Below, piece after piece: positions 36,440 to 50,200 of a stretch of 64,000 nucleotides of DNA. The position numbers were made by a program, and so were the translations under genes. Each line of letters opens with the position of its first letter. The first letter of the stretch is position 1. Source of the DNA: Pterobdella sp. o SKG-2022 (lineage: Eukaryota > Annelida > Clitellata > Hirudinida > Piscicolidae); contig OZ038323.1 in NCBI GenBank assembly GCA_964035795.1, forward strand, positions 6,372,217 through 6,436,216, read 5' to 3'. The notes under the pieces were generated by a model that worked only from the letters and a program-made list of their open reading frames with translations, was not told the DNA's origin and ran no database searches.

Positions 36440-38116
36440 GTACTAGAAGGCCATTAATAAGATGAGCTTTGGGAAAGCAGCGGGTCTTTCAGGTATTGTT
36501 GCTGAGATGCTCAAGGCCGCAGATTCAAGTGGTTCTAGTATGATTCGAGATCTCATTGAAGACATCATCTTTGAGAACCGTATATCGTCTGAGTGGCAGG
36601 AAAGTCACGTAGTCAGTGTAAGGGTAAAGGTGATGCTTTAAACAAGTCTAACTATAGGGGTTTGAAGTTAATTGATCAGGTTATGAAGGTTTTGGAGCGC
36701 GTAATGGAAGGTTTTATCAGACAGAGAGTGGTGATTAATGATATGCAATGTGGCTTTATGCAAGGTCGGGCTACAACTGATGCCATATTTATCTTCCGTC
36801 AGTTACAGGAAAAGCATATGGTTGCTGGTAAGCCCCTCTACTTAGCATTCATTGATTTGGAGAAAGCCTTTGACAGAGTGCCACGAGAAGTGATTTGGTG
36901 GAGTATGCGTAAATTGAAAATTGATGAATGGCTTGTGAGAATTGTACAATCCATGTACAAGGAAGTGAGAAGTAAAGTGAGAGTTGGTGATGAGTATAGC
37001 AACTCATTTGATATTCGGGTAGGTGTCCATCAAGGTTCTGTTCTTAGTCCATTACTTTTTGTTATTGTGCTGGAAGCTTTATCTATGGAGTTTCGTACAG
37101 GTTGCCCTTGGGAGATCTTGTATGCTGACGACTTAGTGGTAAGTGCTCAGTCCATGGATGAACTATAAGTGAAGTTGAGAACATGGAGGTCGGAGATGGA
37201 GAAAAGGGGGTTGAAAGTGAATATGCGTAAGACAAAGCTGATGGTTTCTGGTTCGAACCTTGATGTGTTGAGAAAACCTGGGAAGTATCCTTGTGGTGTA
37301 TGCCAAGCAGGTGTGGGTAGAAATGCTATTCAGTGTGGAGGCTGCAGGCAATGGGTACACAAGAAATGCAGCGGCATAAAAGGCCCTCTAACTTCAGATC
37401 TTAACTTTTGATGCGTTCGTTGCCTTGGTACAGCACGGCTTGTTGATGGGAGATTAGTGAAGGAAGTGATGATTGGTGATGAAAAACTGGAAGTTGTCCC
37501 AGAGTTCTGCTATCTTGGAGATATGTTATCAGCAGGTGGTGGATGTGAGCTTGCTTCAATAACACGTTGTAAGTGTGCCTGGGCTAAATTTCGCCAACTT
37601 CTTCCACTCTTTGCTAATCGTCATTTATCATTATTGACCAGAGGCCGTGTCTATTCAACCTGCGTTAGAAGAGCTATGTTACATGCTGCTGAAACATGGC
37701 CCTTAACAGTTTCCACATTGAACAGCCTTAGACGAAATGACCTTGCCATGATTTGCCGGATGTGTAACATCAAAACGAATGATAACGTTTGCTCTCACTC
37801 ACTCCTTTCAAAACTTGGTATTCGGGATGTTGAGGTAGTTCTTCGTACAAGCAGGATGAGGTGGTTTGGACATGTAGAGCGTAGCGTGGGTTAGATTTCC
37901 CAGGTGCGAAAGTTAGATTTAGATACTTGCAAGAAGCCTGGTAGGCCCAAAAAGACTTAGAATGAGCTCATATTTAATGATAAAAGAAAGCTAGACATGG
38001 TTTGTGCGGATCCACTCGATCGCTCTAAATGGCAAGGCCGACTTCGAGATAGAACTTTCAAAAAGCCCAACCCTTGGTAAAGGAAAACAGGCTATAAAAA
38101 GGATTTGATTGATTGA
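36440..38116 (+). mobile_element. Decayed LINE: reverse transcriptase plus PHD-like zinc finger
   Basis: Reading in one direction: an upstream piece (MSFGKAAGLSGIVAEMLKAA, near 36460), then after a frameshift near 36600 an RT domain (36620-37165) with GDALNKSNYRGLKL, CGFMQGRATTDAIF, FIDLEKAFDRVPRE, GVHQGSVLSPLLF and the catalytic YADDLVV. Next, in the same frame but after a TAA at 37166-37168, comes KTKLMVSG and a zinc finger with C-x2-C...C-x2-C-x4-H-x2-C (CGVC...CGGCRQWVHKKC). Its last CxxC (CVRC) follows a TGA at 37409-37411. The C-terminal block FCYLGDMLSAGGGCELASIT to RMRWFGHVERS ends at a TAG near 37894. The 3' end is AGGCTATAAAAAGGATTTG plus ATTG units. It is 5'-truncated and inactive. 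Elements of this architecture are common in invertebrate genomes. Confidence 0.9.
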
Positions 38117-38730
38117 GAATCATTGAAAACTATATGAAGACTATAAAATACAGTAACAGAGATGGTATTGAAGGAACCCTTTGAAACAATTAACCTAGAA
38201 AGCAATGTACCAAACGTGCAATACAAGGGTCCACCCGTGCTGGGGGCATCGTGCCATGATGATGGTGGTGATTTGTGCAGTCTGGGTGGGGATCTACATC
38301 CCAAAACCTCGTGCATATGAGGGTATAATTCTTTACCCTTGACATCCATCATATTTCAGAGATGACAATTCTTTGTAAAGATGTTGTATTTTTTATTTCC
38401 GAATTAACAATATAATTTTAGGTTATAATTATGTGAACCATAGATTAGAAATATAAATGTTAGTTTGTTTGAATGGCAAATCAGTTCACAAAGGTCCTCA
38501 ACTAATTTAAATTGTAAACGATTGCGGATGCATCATGTCATAAGCATTTTTAATGTGGAGTATTAAATATTTAAAATAAATCGCTCAATTCAAATACCAG
38601 TTATTATAAATTTACATCCAATAAATATTGTCCAAATAACATAATTATTCTAAATTAAAAGCTAACGATTCTAAAACAAATTTTAAATTGAAATTATAAA
38701 ATATTGAAATTAAGGTCATATAAAGTTCGA

Positions 38731-38742
38731 TGACGTCACGTG
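38731..38742. promoter_or_regulatory. Overlapping CRE and E-box (TGACGTCACGTG)
   Basis: A perfect TGACGTCA palindrome overlaps CACGTG by two bases. Both are consensus bZIP/bHLH sites. No gene start is close, so function is only inferred. Confidence 0.3.
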
Positions 38743-40413
38743 TCACCAAGATTCAGTCAATATTACATCAGCATGACCTCAATAAATGTAGGTCACGAAT
38801 ACCACTGCACCACACGAGTGGATGTAATACAGGTGAGAAGTAAAGAAACGCATGTAAAATTAATGGTGGGAATAATGATAATGGTAAAAGGTGCATTGAA
38901 CTTAGTGTCTGGAAGCTAACGTAGCCAAAAATAGCTTTCCAACCAAAGAAGCATCAAAAAAATAATTAAAAGCATAAAAAACATAATAAAATAAATAAAA
39001 GCATAAAAAACATAAAAAATGAATAAAAGAATAAAAACTAAAAAGTGCATAAAAAAATAAAAAAAACCATTTAAAACAAAAAATGAATACGACGGTTAAA
39101 ATGATATAATTGATGAATATTGCGAGTCGTACTACTACAGCACTATCAATTCATACCTAATAAAAGTACTTTGTTTTCATAACTCCTATTCAACTACAAC
39201 ACTACATGAGGTTTTAAGAATAGAATAGCAATAATCAAAAATAACAATGTTTATAACATAATAAGAAAGTTTCATAAACACACAATGGAATAATACAAGC
39301 CCCATATGACACTAACTTCCCCCCAACCACACTTCGTCAGTTACAAACCCTCTACATCATCCAATAATTATCTTATGTAAATATCATAACATTATTAATT
39401 TTATAAGTATAGTTTTTTATACTTCAAACTCCTCCCCTCCATCGACTATAGCCAATGGGAGGTATTCAAGCGCCAGCCACCAGCGTCCATCCTCATTATT
39501 ATGCCATTATCAAAACCGAATGCCATCGGAATGAAGCATTTCATTCGTCAAAAGCCATTTTTCTATAAATAAGCGGCCTATCATATTGGTGGAAATGATG
39601 TTTATTATCAAAAGAAGCACAATGTTAAATGGAGAGGTGATAATGATCCTATAGTTGGTTCAAATTTTGGAAATCAAATTTTTTTTTTCAAAATTTCATC
39701 TAGTCAATACAAAAAATAATATAGAAATGAAAATCAAAGTGGAGAATTATAAAAGAAAAATTCAAAACTGAGAAAAATACAACTGTGTCCCTTTAAACTG
39801 AGTGCTGATTATGATCCTAATGACAACAATAAAATTTAATAACCACAAACAGAATATATGAGATTATAAGAACAAAAAGAATAATGAGAATTAAGCGGGG
39901 AGCATGAGACTTGCACCTCGGCACCATCCACGATGTATAATGGATGGCCACTTATTGTTTGATAAAATTGAAGAATTAACGTGAAATTATCAATTGTTTA
40001 AAATTGCAAGCCAGTGCGCAAAAGCAGTGGTGGATTTTGTCAGACATCCTCAAAATAATATTGTATATGACATGCATAAGAGGTGTCTAAAGAGCTAGTG
40101 ATGTAGTTAATTTGAAAAGATAAGGTATTGTAGATATATGCTTGATTTATGATAAATTATTGATATACAAAACACAATGTCATCTAGCAGATTTAATGGA
40201 GTAAATAACGCATGAATGAATGAATGGATGGTGAATGAAGTGGGGTGGATGGATGGAGTGAAGGAGATACAAAACGACCCCATGTGAATCCAAGAAAATA
40301 AAGTTCATCAATAAGATAACGATTATAACTACCATGGTGAACAATAATAATAATGATATAATGGTAACACCAACAATAATAACAGCAGTTCTGGGAGGCG
40401 CACGGAGGGATTA

Positions 40414-40425
40414 TTTGGCGCCAAA
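40414..40425. promoter_or_regulatory. E2F-like palindrome TTTGGCGCCAAA
   Basis: A perfect 12-bp palindrome matching the E2F/DP consensus, with a Grainyhead-like AACCGGTT about 90 bp further on. Both are CpG-bearing words in AT-rich DNA. No adjacent gene start is visible. Confidence 0.25.
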
Positions 40426-41059
40426 ATCACATCATTTATGTCATGGTACCACTATTTTTACACCGAAATTCCTTCATTATTATTACTATTAAATTTTTTC
40501 TTCTTCAACCGGTTGCGTTTTGAAGGCGGAAGTGTGTCAAGTGCGTCCAATCACCAAGCACCAGTTTCCCCAAATAACCGTTGATCATTTTTTAAATTCT
40601 ATTTATAATCAAAAATTTTATACGGCTGTGATCATTCAACCTGGCAGCGTCCTCGTCAAATCATCGCTATATTGTTAATCACCATAACCGTAAGCATGAT
40701 GTTAAGACAAAAAAATAATGAATAAACGTTTAAAAATATCCAGCATCAATATAACCAACAGCATTAACCGGCAACTTCCATTGAACCCATTTTAAAGTCA
40801 TAAATGAATCGACATTGTCTTCACTATCGTTACACCATGACCACCCTTAAACCACCTTACACAATCACCATTACAACCTTAGATACCACATAAACCCCCA
40901 ACACTAAATTTACTTAAAATACAAGGTCATTTAAATCCATTAAAAAATGTTACATTCAAGCATCCACCGCATTCACCTTACAAACATGCAATATAACCCA
41001 TCCTTGTGCTGGCTCATCATATGGTGCCTGAGTAGCCACACCTGTTGGTTGGCATGCAT

Positions 41060-41265
41060 TGAAATGATGCATCAATTGATGGGTAGATAGCAAGATAGAT
41101 ATATGAAAAAATAGATATTTAGTCAAAGGTATATTAACAGATAGATATATATTAAGATAAATAGGTATATGAACAGATAGTAAGATACAAGATAGTAGTA
41201 TAAAAAGATATTTAGATATGTAGGTATACAACAAACAAGATAAATAGTTAGTTAGATAGATATAT
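41060..41265. repeat. Degenerate GATA/TAGATA-rich sequence in the SLC2A13-like 3' region
   Basis: Imperfect AGATAGATATAT and TAAGATA units directly follow the stop codon of the minus-strand gene and would be transcribed in its 3' UTR. Pure GATA repeat also occurs in its intron 4. Confidence 0.6.
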
Positions 41266-41267
41266 AT

Positions 41268-44200
41268 TTAGATGGATGGTGACCTCTCATTATACAAGCC
41301 AGCAACCACCATATCTCCCTTGAACAACTCTTCAATCTCCTCAAGTTTCTTGTTCTTCGTCTCAGGCAAGATGAGGAAGAGGATGATAAGACTTATCAAA
41401 ACCAATCCAGCATAAAAGTAAAATGCTCCTGTTATTTGTGTTTTGCTGTTATTAATGATAAAATATAATATCATGTTATTGGAATTTTTTATTACACTTA
41501 CATTATTCATATACATAACTTGACATACAATAATAAAATTCACAGCTAATCCCACCATAGAAAGTGATGGCCCTCATGAGGGTGAGGAAGGTAAGAGACA
41601 CAATCATATTTGAAAGCCAGTTAACACTGGTCGCAATGGAAACACAGGTACTCCTGGCCCAGCTTGGATAAATCTCTGAGTTGATGGTCCATGGGTTTGG
41701 ACCCATTCCTTGGTATGATAGATGTTGGTGTTTATGAAAAGTGTCAAGATTAAAAAATTGATAAAATAATGAAAGATGTCATCAAACCTGGAGCATAAAA
41801 AAGCAGATAGATGACCATGCCGACGATGGCGATCCAGGAGAAAGGGGCATGGCAGTATTGCATGGTGAGGTGCCAATCAAATTTACTAGCATAGTTTCCT
41901 TTGACACTTGGATCAAAGACATCAGAGTTGTAGAGGGCCTTGCATTTGGACAAGTCATCAAGTTCACTCTTGAGAAACTCTGCTGTAGAGTTGTCAGTGG
42001 CATTGTACTTCGGATTCATAATCTTGTATTCTCTGGCAAAGCAAAAGCTGTTAGTGAAATGCTCATCTTTATCCTGGTAACAAAAACTGCACTGATCTGG
42101 CATTTCGACACACTGGCCACAAGTTCTGATGAGAGATCAATGACATAGATAGCAGAGAAACTACATGAAATGAACACAAAGAATTAAAATAACACACGTG
42201 TATGAGCTGCATATGGAATCAACATTGGAAACAGAAGAGTTAAGTGAAACTGGAGGCGAGTAGACTTGTGCCAACAAGAATCCTCCTCCTAACACCATCA
42301 ATCCCAACATAGTACCTGTTTTCATGATATCATGGTGGACACTGATGATATGATGATGAGGATGGTTTGAGTGAATGAATTGTGATAAACCTAAGAAAAA
42401 CTCACCAAACAGAGAGACAAGAGTGAGAAGTCTTCTACCACACCGATCAATCACATACATGCCTACAAAAGTAGCCAAAAAGTTAACAATGGCTACAACC
42501 ACTGCCAACCATATGGCACTCTCAGGATTCTCAATCCCAGACATCTGAATGATGGTTGCTCCATAATACCTGTGCATTTTGGTGGTCAATTATGTTTTCA
42601 AATAATTTTGTTGCAGCCAATCATTTTTAAATCAATCACATTGAATTGAGAAGGTTTTGGTTTGATATGGCCTTGTGGGCTTTCAATGAAACAATCTAGC
42701 TCAACATGGGTTGGTTGATAAATGATACAAGCAAGAAGATGACTACAAACATAATGGTGTTGATGGCAGTGATTTGTTGCACAAGTTGCAGGTATGACCC
42801 AATGAAAAGAGCCCTTCTCACATGGGGGGTGGCAAATACCTGGGCCAGTGTCCCTATGAAGCCCTTCTCTGTGTGGCAATGTTTAATCAGATCATTCAAG
42901 ATGGCAAAATCATTCTTAAATGAAAAAAATCATCAAAACAAAAATAAGTAAAATAAAAATATGAATAAGGGGAATAGTTAATTGGATGGCCCTGAAGATT
43001 ATTTGTCCAATGGAAAAAGCAAAATAATAGCTATTTTGCTTATATAAAATAACAATAATTGTAATTATAAATAAAATTTTAATAACAATAACGTCTATAG
43101 AAATGGAAAGTCTGCTATTCAAAAAAAAAATCAATATTAAAATGTTAAATTTTTCTTCGTGATCAATAATGATATAAAATGGGATTGTAAAGATAATAAC
43201 AATAATAAAATTTTATAATGAATAAAAGCAACAACACGAATACTGTTTGGCTGACATGAATAATAAACGTTTTTCTCATCATATATTATCTTTTTCATTA
43301 ATATTTAACTATTATTTTGTGCATCCTTCATCTCAGGTGGAATAAAGTCATTAATCTTTCCATTATCGATGACTAATCTGGGCATCACTAGACAACAAGA
43401 GCAACCACCTATGTCACTTGCATACTTTTATCAATATTCTTAATAAGGTTCCTTTATTCCATTTTGTCACTATTTTTGTTCATAATCTCAACAAAAGCCA
43501 GTAAAAGTTCCACATGTGGCTGTGATTATGAATGGATAGTGTTCCAGAATTAATTACTCTACATAATAACAATCCCTACCACATTGACCAATCAACAACG
43601 ACGATGCCTTAATTATGCAATCCGATCGATATTTAGGTACATCAATTTGATTCAGGAATTATCAAGTTATTTGCATACCAAATGATAATGTCAGTAGAGG
43701 TATACATGAAAAGGAATAAATCACTATAATGCATGATTAAGCCAACTTTTTTCTAGTTGATATCACTGTAACAATGCCACTATCAAGCTGTCCCATAGCA
43801 AATTGACATATTTAATCATTATAAAAATATAAAATCCCTAAAAGAAATTTTATTTTTATTTGAAGCAATAGTAGCAACATATGTAAAAATACTGAATAAT
43901 CAATAATAAAAACTACAAGAACAGCACTATGTAATAGTGTCAATAGAATTGGGACTCAATAGTAGTAATAGCTGAGATTAATGGTGATAGGTGTGTGTAG
44001 ATCAATTACAAGTTGGCTTAATTGGGTGTTTGGTAACTCATTAGTAGGCTTCACAGGGTGCTAATTCTTATGTACCCAAAAATAAAAACACAAATTAGCA
44101 AAGAAACGCCTTCTTTCTTCAAAAAAAATTTAAACAAAAAAATATTTACGTAACAGTAGCCATTTTGAATTATATAAAAATAAATGTTAATACTAAAAAG

Positions 44201-47200
44201 AATAATAAATAATAACAAATAATAATAATAATAATTAGCAGCATTGATAATGATGAGATTTTTTCAACTTGGCTTCATATCGAATGGCAAAACAACATCA
44301 TCGATGCACTCTCTTATCTTCTTATAAGTTTCTCATTATTGGTGGAGAATAAAAAGAGCAGATAAATTTGAACACTAAATCATGGAGCTGCAGGCTTTTT
44401 ATCTTGTTACTATTAGCATCAACCACAAAAAAAATAAAAATAATAATTAAAAATATGAATAACAATAATCATGGATGTGAAGAAATATTTTTGGATAATT
44501 TATTGAATATATAGAAAGCAGGATATGAAAGACCAAAAACAATGTAAATTGTTTGTGGAAAAGGATTTTAAAGAACAAAGCATTTCTTTTGAAAACAAAG
44601 AATTAATGCTGATTAGACCAATGTATTCATTTAATATTTTACATTATGTATTTTTAAAATAATACGAGCAAGAGCAAAAAATAAATGATACAGTGAATGA
44701 ATAATAATGAAAATCATGATAATTATGAATTACTTTCGTATTCCCTGTTCTCTTCGACAGACTTTTGGATATCGGCCAACTCACCATCCACCACTCCTTT
44801 GTCCACAACACCTTCCCTCACGCCCTCGATCTATAGTGGTTGTTGGTTAATTTTATTCCAAGTATAGACGGTCCAATATGCACATGAAATTTAAAAATTT
44901 GAAGTATTTTTATTTCTATATGCATGTATGTACAAAAAAAATTGCCAGTTTCAATTAGTATATATTAATTAAAAAATCACATTGAAGTGAAACAATTTTT
45001 TCTTGATATTAAAACCAGCAGTTATAAGATGGTGGAAAGCCGAGTGCTTGCTGATTAAAGGGGGATAAGGTACGACATGATGCAGTGTTCTATTTGAGAG
45101 ACAAAAACAACTGGTGAGCTATCTACCAACCTATCAATCTATTTAATTACACACCCTCATAACCATTATCCTCCTATAAGAGCAGAATTGGATATAAAAA
45201 GGTCATAAAGATGATACAACATAGACTTGTACTGCAGTGTTGTTTGTTCATTCATCGATTTCATCATCTGTTTAACTAACTGCTTTGTTTTAAGCTGCTA
45301 CCTATCATTTGCGTGCTGTTGAACCTATATCGCGTAATTTTAAAGTCAGACACAAATAAAAAATCATATTTTGGAGATTAATGGTTTCTAAAAGTCTCAT
45401 CTTTGATTTGATATGAAGCATTAGTTGTTCAATTATAAAAACAATACTTCGACAAATCAATGCTTCTACAGCCGCTTTTTTTCATATACTGGTGAATGAT
45501 AATTTTGAAAATCGAATAGCTATGATGTAAATAAATAAGTACATTTCAACCGACATGTCAATGTACATGTTAAAACCACTATAAGCTGATGGCAAATATT
45601 CGACTGATATCATGCAATAGACACATTAGTAACACCTTTCACCAAGTTTGAAACCAAATAAATCCAACTATCATCGCTCTAAATCAATCAATAGAACTCA
45701 AATGTTAAAAATCTATCACTCATGCCATCCATCTAAACACCTCCATCATTCATTATCATCCATCATGCACTTTTCATCGCCCACCACCCATCAGCATCAG
45801 TACCTTTTCGAGGTTGGCTCTGGCTTCTTCAATTCTGTTCTTTGAGACCAGCCAACGAGGACTCTCGGGCATGAAAATGAAGAATATAAACTGAATGAAT
45901 GCTGGAACGGCTGCCAATCCAAGTACAAATCTGAATATGACGGTGGGTTGGTATGTAATTATGAAACAAATTGATGGATAAGTGTATAGGAAGGTAGAGA
46001 TTGAGAGATAGATAAACACAAAAACACAAAAGCATGAATGGAAGTTGATACAAAAGTATTAAGAAAATTGATGAGGCCTGTAATCATTGATGATTCTGCC
46101 TTTAAAACATACATAAAAGTTTGTCTAGAAATAAAGCATTTAGCGTGGATTATCAAGTGGATAAACTTTATTTTGCTCATTATATTTTTTCGACGCTTTC
46201 TTGTGATATTTTTGTTATCAGACTTGATTAATGTCAGAGCGCCTCTGAAGCAATCTTGAATTGATAACTGTGCGCTACAAAAATCTTAATAATAATAATT
46301 AATGTCAAAGTTGAAATTGCCATATGTATCTTGATTTTAAGAAGCCAATGAAGAAAAAATAATTTTTTTTATTTTTTTCTTATTTAGGACTATATTTGCT
46401 AACCTACAGCTCATCAAAAATGCTAAATCATATAAAAAATATTTGTGTTCTGAAAAATTCACAAAAAAGTTAGCATGCAATTTCAATGGAAAACTTGGTG
46501 ACTCTAAAAAGTAATAAAAGTTAACAAAATTAACGAGAGAAATGTCTGATTAAATAGCCGATTAAATATAATTTTTGCTGTATATTTGCCAATAACAAAT
46601 AATCAAGCTGATCTTGAATACAAGACCAAAGGGAGGATTGTTAACATCTCTAAATCATGGAGCTCATTATTTACGATGTTGCTAACATCACTAGATTACG
46701 ATATTTTAAAAGTGCAAATTTTTTTATTTCACGCTCACTCGCCCTACATTCCAAGCAAGCAAATAGAGCTACTCACACAAGAATAAAAGCACACACACAC
46801 ATCCACAGAAAACTACTGATACAAAATGATGACAATTACACGCTGATGTTAATGCATGGATGACCGGCATAGGAATAAAACAAGCTTATCACTGTTGACG
46901 TCAGTCAAAGATGTATTAATATGATAAATGTGAAAAACAAAAATATTATTATTCCTGATAAAAAGTAAGTGGAAAAATTGTTTTTGATCTTATGAGTTGA
47001 TACGAAGAGTTTTAAATTAGATTTGTTTTTAAGAGGTTATCATTATGCTTCATTGTAACGTATAAAATAAAAAATACATACAAACATTTATATTTATACC
47101 TCTACTTGATAATGTAAGATCATCTTACAAAAAGCTTCGTGAAATAAAATAAAGTCCTAAAAATGTTTTCATTTGAATACTGTTATTATTCGTTTAAGCC

Positions 47201-50200
47201 ATGCTAGCATGAAAACGGACTTAGAACATAAAAAATTGCAAAGTTTATCAAAACTTCCGTTTTTAAACTCCAAAATTCTTATAAACCTAATTCTAAAAAG
47301 AAATAACTCAACTTTGCGTTGAGTCTCATAAGCATAAGGGGAAGCTTACAGATTTTTCATGTTATAATTACTTATAGGAAATAAATTCATCTGAAAGTTT
47401 TTTATTAATGAGAAAAAAATTAAAAAATAAAGTTTTTAATGAAAAGCATAAATTATTATATAGAATTGCAGAAAAATAATGAATAAGTAGCACCAACATC
47501 ATTCATCGTTTACCATCAATGTTATTTTGCTAAAATTATCATATGATCCAAAAAAATCGAAATCCATAAAGGAAACAATAAATCAATTTAATAATGATAC
47601 CAAAAGAAACATAAATGAAACTAGAGAAAGTGATTAGGATTAGTATAGTAGACGCAAGTATGAATAAAAAAAACCCTTCGAAACACCAGCGTTTGATAGG
47701 GTGACAAGAATTTATAGAAGCCCATAGGAAAAAGTATTCCATAATATTTAGTATAAGAAACACTGAAAAAGTGTGGTAGAAGGCTGAGGCTTGATTGAAG
47801 CTTTTTAGTAACAATCCATCAATGGTGTTTTATTGTCCTCAATATTTTAAAGTTCAAATTATGAAGGCTTACATGCAGATGAATAAGTTCTTTTTAGCAG
47901 CACCATGTAGAGTAATATTTCAGATTAAGTTCAGAAGGTTTTGAAAGTTAATATTTCAAAATCTATTTTTGACTGTCTTAGTACAAGAAGTGCAGAAAAG
48001 TAAATTAGATCCATGTGTAGTTTGCAATAAACAAGTGATGGCTAACTCATTAATGTGTTCAAAGGTCATTTTCTAGATGCATGCTAGGTGTGTAGATTCC
48101 AAAAATGACCGCGAAGCTGGCTAAGGATTCATGTGTAAAAGGAGAAAGAACTAATCACACAGACTATAGAATCTTTATGTGATGACTTTGATGCCCTTTT
48201 TTGTACTTGATAAGTCGGTTCTTAAGGCAATCATGAGAATGAGAAAATATAGGAAAAGAAACTAGTGATAGTTTATAATCTAAGAGATTTTCGGTCTAAA
48301 ACAAAAGAACCTCTTGAAGCAAGATGTGTGGGATCTGAAATTCTATATGAGAATGATAAAATAAGCAGGATATTCTGAAATAAATACAAAGAGCATGGTG
48401 AGTGCAAGTCCTCGAAAAAGTTTTATGGTAAGTTTAAAAAAATAACTATTTTATACTTAGTATTATATAAGGCGTTAGAAGCATTGGCTATGGCTAGCGG
48501 TGTAGATTGTAGGTGATGAGGGATGCGAAGAATGCATTTGAAAAGCATTCATGAGTAAATTCAAAAAAGAAGTCAGACAATAAACAGAAAGATAAATTAA
48601 TGTAAAAAAATTTTCAATTTCGTTCAAAAAAATGTGCTAGGTAGAAAGAATTGAAAATTAGAATTATGTCAAAATACAAAAAAAGTTTTGAAAATGCAGT
48701 GATGGCACCCTCAGCATAGGGAGGATAAAAAGAATTTAAAATTATGGCGTCACTTAATCCTAATTATAAATATTATTATTTTATCATCAATACTTTTTAG
48801 ATAAAGCAGAAACACGTAAAAAATAAAAGATCATAATCATAACCACCTGATAATGAACACAATATGGCACCCCTTTGACGTCACTATCGATCTTCTTATC
48901 ACCACTCTTTATTAACTTAATATTTCATTATTCTTAATTTTGTTTCTTCATTATTTTTATTCACATTAAATATTCTGTCTAAACTGTTTTACATACCAAA
49001 TTTTAATTGTCTACATTGAACTTTGTCAGAAGGGATAAATGGTTTTTTAGTATTAATTTTATTGTCGTTACTATTGATGTTTAAAATAGTTTATTCGTTA
49101 TTTTTATCAATTTCACTATTTATATTTCATTATTGTAATTGATAAAAATATACCGTCAAGCAGATAATATTATCATTATTATTTGAATATTTGAGATTGC
49201 ATTGTATTTGGATTGTTTATTGAAATGAATGATCTATTGCAGTGAACAATTCATAATATTGTCCATTATAACTATCAGGTTTGTTATAAATATTATAATT
49301 AAGTGTTATTCTAATTATGAGTACCGCCATAAACGTGAGTATTAAACTTGATAAAGCAATAGAGATACTGAGCTTTAAGAAATGCTTCAAACTTGCGTTT
49401 AAAACAGCATAACATTGTGTGTCACTTATAACACGCCACATGACAAGCTTTGTAATGTCATGACGTTTTGTCGACCATCACAACCCCATTATATACAACA
49501 GTTGGAGTATTTAATTCATGAATATTCAAAATAAGAATACACAAGTCTTTCATAGGCGAAATAACTCGTTTTCCAATAAAACAGTTTATCAATGAAATAG
49601 TACTACCTACAAAATACCAACCAACTTTGCAACTATGATTGAGAAACTAGGTTGGTTTGCATCTTGTACCAAATGCTTTTAGAAAAACTTATTCAAAAAG
49701 ATTTGCTCAACATATACAAGAAAAGTTTAAAAACTGAATATGAATATACATAGAAAAAATAATACTAAGTTATGTTCACAAGCAACAGATTTGTTATTGA
49801 GTTGTCATATTAGCTCAAAACAATGTGAACACAACAGAAAATATAGTGGCATGAGTTCAATATAGTAATATTTTCCTACTTCTATATTATAGTTGTTATA
49901 TAATGATGTTCATTAGTTCAATGTTAGAACTGGCGTGACTTTATAATGTTTAAAATTTTTATTGTGATTATTTGATGAATGACTCACCCTCAGTGCAAGT
50001 TATAATAACACTGTTGATAGTCATTATTATAATTAGTGGTAACTAAAATCAAACTACTAATGCTAGGACTACAACTAAATGATATTAATATTAATAATAT
50101 AAAATCAATAATAATGCCTATAAAAAGTCATTATCATTATTATTAGTAGTAAAATCATATAAACAAAAATTATGAATAACATAGCCACAATAATCTCATA

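Larger units (their letters stand above)
38117..41267. other. Intergenic region between LINE and SLC2A13-like gene
   Basis: No supported gene. It includes a GC-richer patch near 38210-38320, a CRE/E-box string at 38731-38742, A-rich degenerate repeats at 38940-39090, CCAAT (near 39450) and TATAAATA (near 39563) motifs, an E2F-like palindrome at 40414-40425, and GATA-rich DNA from 41060 onward. A promoter-like reading of 39440-39600 is possible but no downstream exon was found. Confidence 0.4.
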
